Assembly: GCA_024195265.1 (NCBI GenBank)
Contig: JAJLRJ010000009.1
Span: 7,944,791 to 8,008,790, forward strand
Origin: Dendrophyllia cribrosa
Lineage: Eukaryota; Cnidaria; Anthozoa; Scleractinia; Dendrophylliidae
Length of the DNA: 64,000 bases
Reading direction: 5' to 3'
Positions 1-11,328 of this stretch are shown in pieces; position 1 is the first letter of the stretch; each line of letters begins with the position of its first letter. The position numbers were made by a program, and so were the translations under genes. The notes below the pieces were generated by a model. That model was not told the DNA's origin. It saw only the letters and a program-made list of their open reading frames with translations, and searched no databases.

Positions 1-75
1 AATACAAGAATACAGATAAGAACTAAATCAGCTGCAGTAAACTTTCTGTATACCAACACACCTTGACACCTGCAC

Positions 76-518
76 TTACAGTGCAACATGCCTTACCATG
101 AACAACCAACAAACTTTTTCACAAGTTAACCAATCAGAGAGCACGAATTCAATAGGCCTTAATCATACCCCGCCAATTTGTATAAAAACAAAAGATTTAC
201 GCCACCCAGCCTCACAGTGAAAAAGTTGAAAACGAGGTTGAGCGGGCAAAAACAAAGCATTTTATTCAACAGTAAGTCAACATTGCCGCTGCGTGATAAA
301 AAGGCCTGTTGACGTGCACGCCTCATTGTAAAGTTGAGCCGACGGAATGTAATCTTGTCGCTTCGTGTTTATCACAGGAGTGAAAAAATAGTTACAAAAC
401 ACGATGATTTTATTCCCTTTATTGCTTCACACATATCCGGAGTTAATACTTACATGTATATTAAATGATTTGTAAAAAAGTTTGTCAGGTGCTCACAGTA
501 AGGTGCGTCGCACTGTAA
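76..518. mobile_element. MITE with about 40-bp TIRs (family A, copy 1)
   Basis: The left end TTACAGTGCAACATGCCTTA and the inverted right end ending CGCACTGTAA delimit 443 bp with no coding potential. A second, shorter copy with the same ends and the same subterminal block (CACAAGTTARCSAATCAGAG) lies at 30799-31081. It sits in a TXNDC11 intron. Confidence 0.75.
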
Positions 519-901
519 GTCACTTTACTTAACAGTTTCAACTGAACTCTGTAAGACGCAGGGGTGTAGCTAGGATTTTTCAAAGGGGGGGGGGGGCGGG
601 GTCACACTGTGTCACACCCAAGGGTACTTTCCAGATTGTCATACCGACATCCACACTAAAATTATCTCACAAAGGGGGGGGGGGGGGGTATAGTGAGACA
701 AATTCGCTTCAGATCCAGATTTTTTTTCAGTACTATTCATGACACATGAAACCACATTTCCTAGCATGTGACACATGAAAAGGATAAATTTAGTTACTGT
801 AAAACGTGATCTATACCCCCAATACACCTCAATTTAGTCGACCTACTTGTACCTCAACCTTAAGGCCTCTGATAACGGTTATTATTAAAACTTCAGCTTA
901 C
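519..901. other. TXNDC11 intron/3' flank with G-runs
   Basis: No exon is visible here. Two long poly-G runs (about 586-601 and 676-688) stand out; a third lies at about 1177-1196, beyond the next exon. They are simple-sequence tracts with no other recognisable content. Confidence 0.5.
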
Positions 902-1036
902 AGTGCCTAAAAGTTGCTGCATTCCTCCACTCATGTGCAACTTGATGGGTAGAAACAGAATGAGAGCTGGTCCCTTGCTCAGGTGGCGTACAACATGTTC
1001 CTTTCTGTCTGAACTCAGTGTGAGCTGGACAACAAG
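902..1036 (-). CDS. TXNDC11: TXNDC11 downstream exon
   Basis: The exon has 45 codons in phase 0 between a TTTAAG acceptor and a GTAAGC donor. LSKGPALILFLPIK corresponds to the conserved KKGPALFLFIPF-type segment of TXNDC11. The exon joining it to 2025-2131 was not resolved. Confidence 0.72.
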
Positions 1037-4000
1037 CTTAAAAGAAAGATACACATGTAAATTATTACTGATTGAAATAGGATGCCAAAATAAAACTCAA
1101 CTCGACATTCACTACCGAAATACAGCTGTCATGTGTCTCCTGTACAAAACACAGTTACAGCTGTGAGCAAAAAGGGGTTGGGGGGGGGGGGGGGGAGGGG
1201 GAGCCTTGAAAGAGAATTAAGCAGAACAATGGCTCATATATATTCTAGATACATATAATTATTGCAGTGTGTGACATGTATTCTGTTACTTGTCTTGTAA
1301 TGCTGTCTTGTACAATAGCACCAGTTATCTGCACACAATACCTCATATCTGTTTGCATCAATCCAACTGGTAATATCTTTAACTGTGAAGTTACTACTTG
1401 AAGGGAAGTTCTAAAAAAATTGTGAAAGTAAAAAACAATATTATAAGTCTGCTTAAAAAAATGCACAGTTTACTTAGAGGATACAATCAGTCATTTGTCG
1501 ACAATACTTAAAATGTTATGCACAAGAAAACAGCAAAAGATCAGTTAAGGTTTCTGCACTAATATCATAGGTATGAGATGCGGCACAAGATTCACCTTCA
1601 TCTACACTTACCAGAACCCCCCCCGAAAGAAACAAACTTAGGCTCCTAAGAGCCATACAAAACGCTCTAAATTAATGTTCTTCACCAAAAAATTCATTTT
1701 GAATTTGGTCAATGAAATACACTTGAATTTGTTCTGGGTTTGAAAAAACAAAAGGTGATAGTAATACTTTTGAATGATTATGCAACACACGACACACAAA
1801 AATACATGTATCACAATGAGAACTGAGATCATTTTTTCATGCCAAATAAATGTTCTTGCATTTATTTTATATCCCATTTTCCCAGTGCAAAAAAAAAAAC
1901 AATTTCCATTTGCCATTTTCCCCCTTAGGACCCTCTTTATAGGAAGGAAAACATATTCTTCATCCAAAAATACAATTACATGTATTTTATTCTATGAAGC
2001 AAGTGATGTCTATATGGCACATACCAATACATCATGATTAAGGCGATGATATGCCAATCCTGATGGACTAGTCACTCCAGCTTCCAAAGCAATCTTGGTA
2101 CTTGTTACCACAGCAAATGTTGGTCTTGAATCTTGAAGACATTAATATTTAAATAATGAGACTCAGTGTGAGCGTTTCATCGGGTTTCCAAGCACCAAGA
2201 AACTTGATGTACAGTGCTGTGTAAATATTTACAATGGCTCTTCTGCAGGTTGCCATTGTAAATATCAATACAGCTCTGCCACTCATCTTGTTTCTATTAC
2301 TAACAACTTTATAAATCATATGATCTGCCTTGCTAAAACAGCTCCATTTAACAACTACATCATAATAATTTAAGTTATTCCTGGTACACATGTCTATCTT
2401 TGCAGACATCCATGTTCAAATTTTGCCTTATAAAAAACCACTGACTTATAACATCATGGCCTAACTGACCGATGACAGTAACAGCCAGTCAGACAACTGA
2501 CAATTGACCATAAACAATTCGTGTGAGTTCTTCTCAGGTTGTTGGAATGTCGGTCACTATCAACAACAATAATGTTATGTACAATCAGTAATAAGAAAAG
2601 TTTAAAAACTTGTAATTAAGATACAGTGTAATATATACCCAATTGCAAGAATGTTTCCATTAAAGTGCCTATCAGCCCTAGAAAGTTATTTTCACTGAGA
2701 ATCAACTCTATGTACATTGAATAGTTGAATGATAGGGGTGATAGGCACTTTAATAGTAAATAGGAGTTAATTACCTTTTTTTTTGTTAATGACATTCACA
2801 GATACATGTATTTCTTCCAAACAAATTGATACATGTATGAAACAAAGATTTATTTCAGGAATGAATAGCTTTTTAATTTCTCAATAATTTCTCTCCTTTT
2901 ATCCTCTGTGAATATCATTAAGCTAATTAATTCCTACTTTTCTATTTGTTACTTGCTATTTTATAAGACAACATTCTTGCAATAAGGTGTATATTTAAAA
3001 TTGTCATTGATACCTTTTATCTTAAACTGCAATGCCAAACTGAAGAACAAAGTATAGTTCTTGTTTCTTATCAAAGGCTGGTCAAAATGACTTATGACTA
3101 GCTCCTGCCAAGATGTAAAGGGAGTGAAGATTAGAATCTGAAAATGTTATCTAGATTATAAAGGAAAGAAACCAAATTTTAAAAAGAGGTAACATTAATT
3201 GAAGGCCGAGAGCATGTCCAGCCTATATGACTTTTTAGCAGGGATTCTGACAGGGTGCGCGGGTGCGGGACCGCACAATTCGGACAAACCCGCACAATTC
3301 CTAAAAATCCGCACAATCCCGCACAATACTGAAATATTTGCTTAAAATTTTAATTAAATCAGGTATTTCTATTGATTACCAAGATTTCGAGAAACGTTTT
3401 AGGCTATTTTCAGCCCATTTTCCTTCCAAACAATCGAAAAATCCCTCGCTTTCCTCGAACAGCTCGAGCGGATCGATATAAAAACAACAAGGCGTTCTCT
3501 TTGCCGTCCTGGGAACTAGTCTCAGTTTTACTTCTATCCGACTTCCTACCGAATTTTTCGTGTAGCTTTTTAGTTGTCGTTTTCCAGACATTATGTCGTT
3601 TTTCTTAGCAGCCTGTTGATATTTTTTCGAGCGCTTTCGCTTCCGCTTTCAGTTTAATATGTCGGGGACCGAAGAAGAAACGCCGAAGAAATGTACCGTC
3701 GCGCCGAAATGAATGTCACTCTGTCTGAATTATTTCCGCAAAGAACTGATCAAGTTTGCGAATCGACAAAACAAGCTATTAAAGCGCTGGAACTTCGGAT
3801 TGATAGGAGAAAATTATTAAGTTCTGATCAGAATACTGGATTTGATTTTTTCAATCAAGTGAAAGACGTTTTCATTCACCAAAATGCAAAACAAACATGC
3901 TATCGAATTACATTTAGCACGCAATTTGCATACATCTCGGGGTTGTGTTTTTGTGGCAAAAATTTCGAAGAAATTGTATGAACCTTTACTGGAAATTATT

Positions 4001-7000
4001 CACACTACATAAAATGTACGGATTTTTCATAAAGGAACTCGCTCAGATCGGAAACATTTTATTTTGAGGTGGTATTTCGGTTTTACCCGATCGATTTCAT
4101 CGTGTCACGCAATGTGATTTTGTTGAGACAAATAAACTTTGGTGAAGAAAAACTGCCGCGAATTGGCAATTGCTGGGTACATTTAATCCCCAAAGTAAAA
4201 CATCTATCTGTATTTTTCATTTATGTAGAATTTACCTCCCGGTCATATTTTTCTGGCCTGGCTAGAACATTGGTGATTGAATATTTGGTTGGTCACAGGA
4301 TTGCACAATCCCGCACAATTTCCCGCACAATCGAAGTTATTTCCCGCACAATTTGCTCCAAAACTCCCGCACAATTTTCATTTTTTTCCCGCACCTTGTC
4401 AGAATCCCTGTTTTAGGCCTTTTTTTATTTTTTCTTGCTCAGATTTGTCCAATTTTGGCATGTGAACTAGAAATTAGTTGCGAAACATTGTTCCGAATTT
4501 TTTTCTGTTGTTTTTTTCCATCGTTTTCGAGAAATACCGTATGCAAAAAAATAAATCAATAAATCAAAGGCTCCTATTGTAACGCAATATTGCGGTAAGC
4601 TTCTGTTTTCACACTGACACGGTTCGAAATTTTTTTAAAATTAAACGTAAGGAATTTTGACGAACGCAAAAAAAGTAAATCACTTTCATAATGCCCAGTT
4701 CGAAAAAAAAAAAAAAAAAAAGATGCCGAGCGTGATTTGAACCTGGAGCCGTCCAAACGCGAATCCCCGACCAAACCACTAGACCATCGAGGAACACATG
4801 CTCAGTTCAGGCTAAGTTTTATTATTTAAAGGTTGATACGCATCAAAACGCGTATCTCGATTTCAAAATCCTTTTAGATCGAATTTAATGTTGCATTACA
4901 GCCATGCTCCGTCACGCGTGACCAGTATTTTTGAAAATTGAATGGAGTTTTCAAGATTACGCGTCGGTTTTGAAAATTCATTCCGAGATTCGGAATTTCC
5001 GTGAGAATTTTACCGCATTTTCGGAAACAAACAGCAACAAAATATCATTTTGTTTGAAATGTTACATATCCGAACAATATTAGTTTTTTTTATGCGTGCA
5101 GCGAAGTTATTTTCCGTTAATTCGTGACATTCAAAGTGTTTTCCACTGAGATCTTCAAGGTTTCATTCAAATGTCGGACGTTACAAAGAAATATTCAAAT
5201 GTTCATTTCATTCTCTAGATTACTGGACACGCGTGACGGAGCATGGCTGTAAAGACTCCAAATGCGAAACGTCTTCCCGCCGGCCAGCAACAACTCACTT
5301 TGAGCTGCCCAAAGCTGTATTTCAAGTGCCCGACCACACACAGCGGACCCATCTACCACTGTCGCAAAGCATGTCGGGAAATCCTACAACAAAACCGTCA
5401 AAACAAAAGTCTCAAAGCACTTCGGATATCGGGCATTTCGACCACGGCACGGGATGGAAAATGGCCCACAACTCGAAGTGATTCCAGACTTTCCCGCCGG
5501 CTCGTCTTCCTGACCAAGGTCCGTTTTTCACCTTGAGTGCTAAATGGCGCTTCAGACACAAGGAAGGACAAGAAACACGACTTGTTTCTTTGAGAAGTGC
5601 TAGAGACTTAAGGATTTCCAGACTTAATGATGTCTTTCAATCACCGGACGGGCCTCATACACGTTGGCTTACACACACGCTACAGAGGCGATGTGTTGCC
5701 GTAGTGAGCTCACGATAGATAAGCGAGCCAGGTGTGCGTAAATAACGGTATTTTCGTTCAGGTTGTTGGCACTGGTCAGAAGTATTGCAGTCGCGTATTC
5801 TCACGGCCATACTGCTTTGAAATGGCTTCGAAATTGCGCTCTGAATGTACAGTCAAAGCACTGGAGGGCCAGAACTCTGCTTTTTTCAGGTGAAATTGGT
5901 CAAATTCCTTAGGGTTAGTGCAAATTTGACAAGGGCTTGTGATATTATCCGTTGTACGATAAAATGAGGCTATTCTGAGCGAGAAAAAATAAAAAAAGGC
6001 CTAAAAAGTCATATAGGCTGGACATGCTCTCGGCCCTTCAATTTGGACATTAAATTGCTTCCTCCGGTCTGCATTACAAGCTAATGAAAGGTACAGTTCA
6101 ACCTGTCCTTACATATACCTCTCTATTACGAACACCTCTGACTATTACTACACAGACACTTTACTTGGTCTGGAAAAATCCGCATATGGTTAAAAAAAAT
6201 CCATATTAAAATAATAGAGTCTCTGTAAGTGCAGACAACAATTGAAGGGCTCCCTGCAATAACGTCCTCAGTGCGTTTTTGGAAAATTTTCACGGAAATC
6301 CTGGATTTTTGGCCTCCAAAGGGACTCACTTGCCAAAATTATGACTGGATCATGTACATATGACTGAAAGGATTTAATCCAGGTCAACAAATCTTCTATC
6401 TTCAAACAGAATAATTTTTTATTTTGAAAAGATAAATAGGGTGTCCTGGGAGCCATAGGGTGTCATAGGGGCCCAAAACATTTTCTCAAAGATGTGGATT
6501 TTCTTCCCCATTTTGGAGCTGTTTTAAGTACCTTAACAATAATAAATCATTAATTTGACAAAACTGTGCTTTAAAAGGCCTAAAACATACAATTTTAGTG
6601 AAAGTTACCAAAAACGCACTCAGGACGTTGTTGCAGGGAGCCCTTCAATTGCTAAACCTAGGCCACAGAAAGAAAATTCCTACGAGTCATGGACAGTGCT
6701 GTGGTGGTGACAGTTTTTAAACAGGTAAAATACAGTTGCAAAGAATTTCAAAATTAGTCAAAAATTAATGTGCCATCTTTTACTCAATAAAAGCTGTATG
6801 TGATTATTGTCACTTCTACTTCATTAAAAGAATTGCCACTTTCTCTTTTAACTATATAAATTTAAAAAAAATTTGAAGTATACTGTACTGGAGCTTTTAA
6901 AATAATGTCACATGCATGAACTCTATAGATACTGTGTATGTAGAATTGTTTTTCTTTCATTACCTGATTGGAGGTTTTTGCCATTTTAAGCTCTGCATTT

Positions 7001-10000
7001 GTACCTATGTACATAAATGGTCTTATGATAGACTGAAGAAATGCAACCTGAAAGAAAAAATACCACATCATCCTTTACAAATTTGAGACTAAGAGGGCAG
7101 GGCTAGCATTTTTTAGACTGTGAGCCTAAGACTTTTTGAGATGAGACTCTAGGATGGATGGTAAAAAAAGGTAAAAAAAATACAGTGTACAAGATGTACC
7201 TTACCTTTATTATCTTCAATTACATTACTTTTCCCTGCCTCCAATAGCGTTTTTGCTAATTTGCAGGGCAATTAACTGTATTTAAGTTTATATGTCTATT
7301 ATTATTTTTTTGCTTTAGCTAAGGATTATTATTTTCTTAATTACGATGTATTTTTGTTGCTGTTGTTGTCTTTCAGTTATAAAACATTGTAAACGTGTGT
7401 ACTTGGAAACTAATAAAATATATATATATATATAAAGTTTATATGTCTAATAAATTTTTGTTTGTTTGTTTGTTTGTTTGTTGTTGTACCAGTAGTAAAA
7501 CCCTTGAAAAATGAGAATGCAAGTCACCCTTGAAATTTGATCAAAATTTGCAACATTACAACCATGATTTAGTTTTTGGAGACCATTCGAGTCAGTTGGC
7601 GATTAAACTTGTTACTACTCAGACAGAGCTCCGTGTCTCGTCCTTAAAAGTTGAACTCAACACTGACTACATTTTTTAACTTACCATTTTTAAAGCTTTA
7701 AAGGGTCCTTTGTATTCCAGTCCATCAAAATGTGTGTGAATGGCAACTAGTTTTGGAAACGCATCCATCTTTTGCTGTTGAAAGCAGCTGCCTGTCCAAC
7801 AGTTAATGGCAATAAATGAAATCTATAAAGTAGCAACAAACCCCGGCCATTAACACAAATGAAACAGTCATGGTACAACATTCTATAAGCATGTCAAGTC
7901 TTAATATTATTATGGCTAAGCCCTATTTATATATGAATAAATATGGTGTCTGTGTATTTTATGCTTCATGATATGCATACAAGGCATTAGGACTATTATT
8001 AATGATTAATGTGCATTAACCCTTTAAGCCCTAAGATCTGATCAGCATCAAATTTCTCCTTGTAATATCAATGCCTTATTAATCAAAAAGGTCACGAGAA
8101 TTAAGGACATGATCACACAAGATGAATTCTCTTGATATCCAAACAATTTCTCCCCACTAGTTACTTCTATAGGAAATGTATAGGGCCAAGAAATGAGAAT
8201 TAAAATTTTGATATTAGGACTTAAAGGGTTAACAGAGGTAGCCAATGGTTAAATCCAATACTCACTAAGATGCCAAGACCCCAATTTACCTCGTGATGTT
8301 CTTGTTCCAATTCATCAACACTTACCCCATGCCAAATTCTCTATCAGTATATATGCGATTATCCAATCATGGGTGGTGTTTCACATGGCCCCATGCCGCA
8401 ACATAATAAATAGATTTGTTACTTCTGAATAGGTACTCATTACAAGTTAAATTTGTTCTCTTTTCATTGAGTAAACATATTTTCACCTTAATGTATTGTT
8501 AAGCATAAGGTTAAGCAACACATGGCTTTTTTAAATGAAGTGAATTTAAGTTGAAATTGAGTTTAAACTAATGCAAATACTGTGCCTTGATACACAATTA
8601 TTGCAAGTTCAAAAGTTAGTCCTGATTTAATATATAAGATAATATATACACCTCTTTATACAGCCTTTGAGCTACTCTGTTAAACTCTAGAGCAGCGGTT
8701 GATGACTGCCCACACCAGGGGGCATAAAAGAGTACTGCATTGACTCCATTTGGTTGGAGCACAGCTGTAAACCTCTCCATGGATCCATCAGTAATTTCAA
8801 CCACTTTCCCAACACTTGGAAATAGTTGGGAAGGTTTAGGAAGTCGTGGAAACTGGGTATCCAAACTGAAAATAACAATAAAGTATTTTGACTTTAATCT
8901 GGTCATTAAAAAGTCTGACTTTTGTTTCTGTTCATCATACTAATATGGGTCATTGTGATAAACCAACAATAGATGTGTCCACTTAATACTTAATCTCAAA
9001 ACACTGATCATTATAACTCACTCTTTCTTTTTATTCTTCTGGTATAACTACAATAATAATCATTGTTTCCTTCACATTGTAAATGTTGTGGTTCAAAATT
9101 TTCTTTGCTTTAAAATTTTAAGATCAGTTCAATTTTTCTTTTCCTATTGCCTTAAATGCTTGTTGAAACAAAACAAATTTGATAGAAGATCTTTTTAAAG
9201 TTTTTCAAAGTTACAAACGTCAAAACATTGAGTAAATAACGCAAACTTGCCAAGTTTTTAGCCCAAATTTTTGTTAAAATAATGATGGTGTGATTAGCAC
9301 ACGCATAGCAGTTTGATGTAAACAAACCGTTCAAACAAACAGAAACAGATTTAAACCCATCTTATCGTTAACTCGATAGAAAGGATCATTGTATTGAATA
9401 CAGTGTTGTTTAACATATTAAACTTGACAAAGTAATAAACATTTTCGCCCTTCATTTGAAGATAATTTTAAGTTTTTGTTTTCTATGCAAGGAAAATAAC
9501 CCATTAAATTGCCAAGGGAAATATTTTTCCCGCGAAACAACAGGAACTGACGTCAAATGCATCACATGGGTCGTCACATGGCTGCGCATGCTTGATGGCA
9601 AATCTAACGGATGCTCGCAGTGGTTACTTTCTAATCCGGCGTAGCTCGGCATAGAAGAATCCACTGCTCGCAGGGTACCTTTCCATAAAATAAAGCGGCC
9701 AGATTGCATGACATCATCTTCCTTTCAACCCAACTTGAGATCCAAGGCTCCCTTAACATGGTTCTCAGCCATTCTGATTTTTTATTTGAGTAATGGTGGC
9801 AAGCCAAGGCTGAACTTTATGTTTGAACTAACTGCTCTTCCCATTGGAATTTGAACTTAAAATTATTTAAGCTTACATGGGAAATAGTTAGCACTTCTAC
9901 TTTCCAGAACTGAAGAGAAGAAAAGCTCAGGCAAAAATTTGATCATGGTAGCACTTAAAGACTGGTGAACACCAACAAGCTCATCGCACTCAGCCATTTT

Positions 10001-10328
10001 ATCTGGTTAGATTTTCTTGCAGTTGTTTGGTCACCTGTTTTCTTAACGACAGTGTACCATTCCTACGTAAGCTTACATAAGAAACTTTTCTAGATGTCAA
10101 TCATGCGAGCATTATTTTCCAAGAGAACATAAAAACCATTTTGTTAATAGGTACATCTTGTACTACGTACAATGCAACTAATTTTATCTTACTACAAGTT
10201 TTCGTTTATGTTAAGCTTTCACAATCAGTTTTTTTTAAGTCTTACTTGCCGGCAAACCATGTAGATCCTGAAAATGACACAAGAACCACTCCAAGAACGA
10301 GTAAGAGAACATGTTTACACAAAATCAT
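902..10328 (-). CDS. TXNDC11: TXNDC11-like thioredoxin domain protein (5' part of gene, six exons found)
   Basis: Exons found, in transcript order: 10246-10328, 8652-8865, 7685-7822, 6964-7047, then after one unlocated exon about 2025-2131 and 902-1036. The first four join in phase for 173 codons. Exon 1 gives an N-terminal signal peptide or signal anchor (MILCKHVLLLVLG...). Exon 2 carries the thioredoxin motif APWCGQS at residues 76-82, the same unusual Cys-Gly-Gln-Ser as vertebrate TXNDC11. Exon 3 contains FIAINCW followed by EYKGP, and exon 902-1036 has LSKGPALILFLP; both match the family in order. TXNDC11 is an ER-membrane protein linked to DUOX maturation and ER protein quality control, so ER localisation is inferred from the family. 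The gene is head to head with ABAT. The second thioredoxin domain and coiled coil of the family would lie left of the window. Confidence 0.85.
2025..2131 (-). CDS. TXNDC11: TXNDC11 middle exon, upstream edge uncertain
   Basis: The minus strand encodes RPTFAVVTSTKIALEAG, then SGLAYHRLNHDVL, ending at a strong GTATGT donor. This resembles the family segment with FGVITN and YLHRHFN. Two acceptors are possible (exon starting at 2131 or 2124) and the exon immediately upstream was not located, so the start is provisional. Confidence 0.62.
2630..2996. mobile_element. Nested foldback/MITE-like inverted repeat
   Basis: The outer arms (AATATATACCCAATTGCAAG and its inverse AACATTCTTGCAATAAGGTG) enclose a smaller perfect-ended inverted repeat at about 2660-2753 (TTAAAGTGCCTATCAGCCC against GGGTGATAGGCACTTTAA). 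There is no ORF. It lies in a TXNDC11 intron. Confidence 0.65.
3239..4410. mobile_element. hAT-like nested TIR element
   Basis: It begins CAGGGATTCTGACAGGGTGC and ends with the inverse (GCACCTTGTCAGAATCCCTG), flanked on both sides by TTTTAG (3233-3238 and 4411-4416). Subterminal CCCGCACAAT motifs are repeated several times at both ends, as in hAT elements, and the CAGGG terminus also fits hAT. The duplication seen is 6 bp instead of the usual 8, so the superfamily is inferred. A 96-codon frame at 3691-3981 has no recognised domain. Confidence 0.75.
4722..4795 (-). tRNA. tRNA-Pro-like pseudogene or tRNA-derived head
   Basis: The minus strand has a good A box (TGGTCTAGTGG), the anticodon-arm string GCGTTTGGA resembling tRNA-Pro(TGG) and a B box (GGTTCAAATC), followed by a run of about 19 T that would terminate Pol III. 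The T-stem and acceptor stem pair poorly, so a functional tRNA is unlikely. It lies inside the 3197-6043 element. Confidence 0.45.
4896..5252. mobile_element. Nested MITE with about 33-bp TIRs
   Basis: TTACAGCCATGCTCCGTCAC at the left is mirrored by GTGACGGAGCATGGCTGTAA at the right, with the match continuing into GCGTG and CCAGTA. It is non-coding apart from an ATG at its right edge that opens into the outer element. It is the third level of structure in the 3197-6043 element. Confidence 0.75.
6239..6651. mobile_element. MITE with about 43-bp TIRs
   Basis: CAATTGAAGGGCTCCCTGCA at the left is mirrored by GCAGGGAGCCCTTCAATTG at the right, and the match extends through an ACGYACTSAGG-type segment. 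It shares the terminal AATTGAAGG with the 3197-6043 element 200 bp away, suggesting related transposases or a shared target preference. Located in a TXNDC11 intron. Confidence 0.78.
6964..7047 (-). CDS. TXNDC11: TXNDC11 exon 4
   Basis: The exon has 28 codons in phase 0, bounded by TTTCAG and GTAATG. The product VAFLQSIIRPFMYIGTNAEL fits the end of the first thioredoxin fold (a basic-Pro-hydrophobic-Tyr-Ile pattern) in the family. Confidence 0.82.
7458..7481. repeat. (TTTG)n simple repeat
   Basis: Several tandem TTTG units are present, close to an (AT)n run at about 7420-7433. Both are intronic. Confidence 0.7.
7685..7822 (-). CDS. TXNDC11: TXNDC11 exon 3
   Basis: The exon has 46 codons in phase 0, a TTATAG acceptor and a GTAAGT donor. 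FIAINCW and GLEYKGPF are the conserved second half of the first thioredoxin fold in TXNDC11. Confidence 0.86.
8016..8232. mobile_element. TTAA-flanked MITE, 217 bp
   Basis: TTAACCCTTTAAGCCCTAAG at the left is mirrored by TTAGGACTTAAAGGGTTAA at the right. The TTAA ends fit piggyBac-type target sites. It lies between TXNDC11 exons 3 and 2. Confidence 0.75.
8652..8865 (-). CDS. TXNDC11: TXNDC11 exon 2 (first thioredoxin fold, CGQS)
   Basis: The exon is bounded by a TTTCAG acceptor and a GTGTAT donor, is 214 nt long and ends in phase 0. It encodes LDTQFPRLPKP, then the domain core AVLFYAPWCGQSSTAALEF. The active-site pattern has one cysteine (CGQS) instead of CxxC, so a classical dithiol oxidoreductase activity is unlikely at this site. 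Confidence 0.88.
8866..10245. other. TXNDC11 intron 1
   Basis: This 1.4 kb intron lies between the signal-peptide exon and the thioredoxin exon. I see no further exon, tandem array or clear TIR pair in it. Confidence 0.6.
10246..10328 (-). CDS. TXNDC11: TXNDC11 exon 1 (signal peptide)
   Basis: The ATG is at 10328-10326 on the minus strand. The exon encodes 27 codons plus two bases with a long Leu/Val run typical of a signal peptide or signal anchor, then a GTAAGA donor. Phase 2 at the end matches the start of exon 2, which supports both this start codon and the splice. Confidence 0.82.
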
Positions 10329-10426
10329 CGCTGCACGTTGTCCATGTTGGTAAAGCGTTGTTTGCTTAGCAAGTTAATGCATCGAGAAACATGTTATTCA
10401 GTCTATTAAGATTAAATACGTCCACC

Positions 10427-10454
10427 GCCATCTTGAATCGAATCAAAGATGGCC
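10427..10454. promoter_or_regulatory. Paired inverted YY1-like motifs
   Basis: GCCATCTTG (10427-10435) and AAAGATGGCC (10445-10454) are inverted copies of the metazoan YY1 core about 100-130 bp upstream of the TXNDC11 ATG. Such motifs are common at the start sites of TATA-less genes. Function here is inferred from motif and position only. Confidence 0.4.
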
Positions 10455-11271
10455 ACGTACGGTATGACTACCCAGGGGGTAGGTAGGAAGTCATATGAGC
10501 GGTTTAATAGTAAAGCATTTTACACTTTTACAAAATGCGGTTTGAGCAAAATGTCATTTTTATCCGTGCTCCATAAAGTAGACGTGTAGTGAAAAAGGTA
10601 AATGATTATAAACAACGGTCTAAAATACATTTTTCTTTTTCACTTCTCTAACAACAACCGATACTCCACCCCCACCCCTCACCCGACCATCAGTAAAAAC
10701 GGCGAGGGTTTGCGTAAAATTAGAATCCAGAAACGGGAATCCGGAAACGGGACACCGGAATGATTGAGATCTGGAAAATCCTCGCTCAGGGTCGCTGCTT
10801 TTCAGTTTTGCACTTATTACAGTAGTAGGCAAACTCAAACCGCATGTAAGTTTAAGATAAGCTGTTCCCAAATCTGATAGAACTTGAAACATGGAAAGAT
10901 CAAGCATTTGAAAATAATCCCTGTCCTCAGTCACAGTTATGTCCTTATCGATTGTGCAAGCATAATTTTTGGCATAATTTGAAGCAACGAGCACCCCCAC
11001 CCCTCACCCCGGGAATAGACTAGCCGTGTTCCGCACTGATTTCTTCTGGCCTCGATTTGAAGCTAAAAGTCGTTACCAGGATTTCGCGGCCAACATTCCT
11101 TCTGGGCTCGGGACATTCCCTGTGGTGCAGTGTGCAGTGTAGATCACAGGCTTCCCAAGCTACATACGTGGTGTATGCGACAGCTTGTGTATACAGAGAA
11201 ATGTATGGGAAAATCACGGATTCTCTAAAATTGGGTAAATAACTATCTATTTTGAAATAAAGTTTACCTAC

Positions 11272-11328
11272 CTCAAATGTGTCGTTTACTTGTGTCTTGT
11301 ACCGAATTTGAAGCCATTCCGACGCCAT
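11272..11328 (-). CDS. Possible first exon in left arm (mirror copy)
   Basis: This is the exact mirror image of the segment at 11769-11825, pointing towards TXNDC11. Only one of the two arms is likely to be ancestral; the sequence alone does not say which. Confidence 0.28.

Larger units (their letters stand above)
3197..6043. mobile_element. 2.8 kb TIR DNA element hosting nested insertions
   Basis: The termini AATTGAAGGCCGAGAGCATG and its inverse at 6043 continue inward as a TIR. Ignoring an insertion at 3239-4410, the left TIR continues at 4411 (GGCCTTTTTTTATTTTTTC) and still matches the right end, so the TIR is about 65-70 bp. Inside are a hAT-like element, a tRNA-Pro-like sequence and a further MITE. 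The reading frame 5243-5536 (starting MAVKTPNAKRLPAGQQ, with several Cys) is open but unrecognised. No transposase was identified. Confidence 0.8.

Noticed and set aside
1500..1616. Possible TXNDC11 exon on the minus strand (SHTYDISAETLTDLL)
   Set aside because: The peptide vaguely resembles the family, but the acceptor lacks a pyrimidine tract, the only donor is weak, and neither end is in phase with the neighbouring exons.
4722..4795. A functional tRNA-Pro gene
   Set aside because: Promoter boxes and anticodon region are present but the T and acceptor stems do not pair; kept only as a tRNA-like pseudogene.
6660..6730. Minus-strand segment TTTALSMTRRNFLSVA as the missing TXNDC11 exon
   Set aside because: Similarity is short and there is no acceptable donor before the TAG stop.
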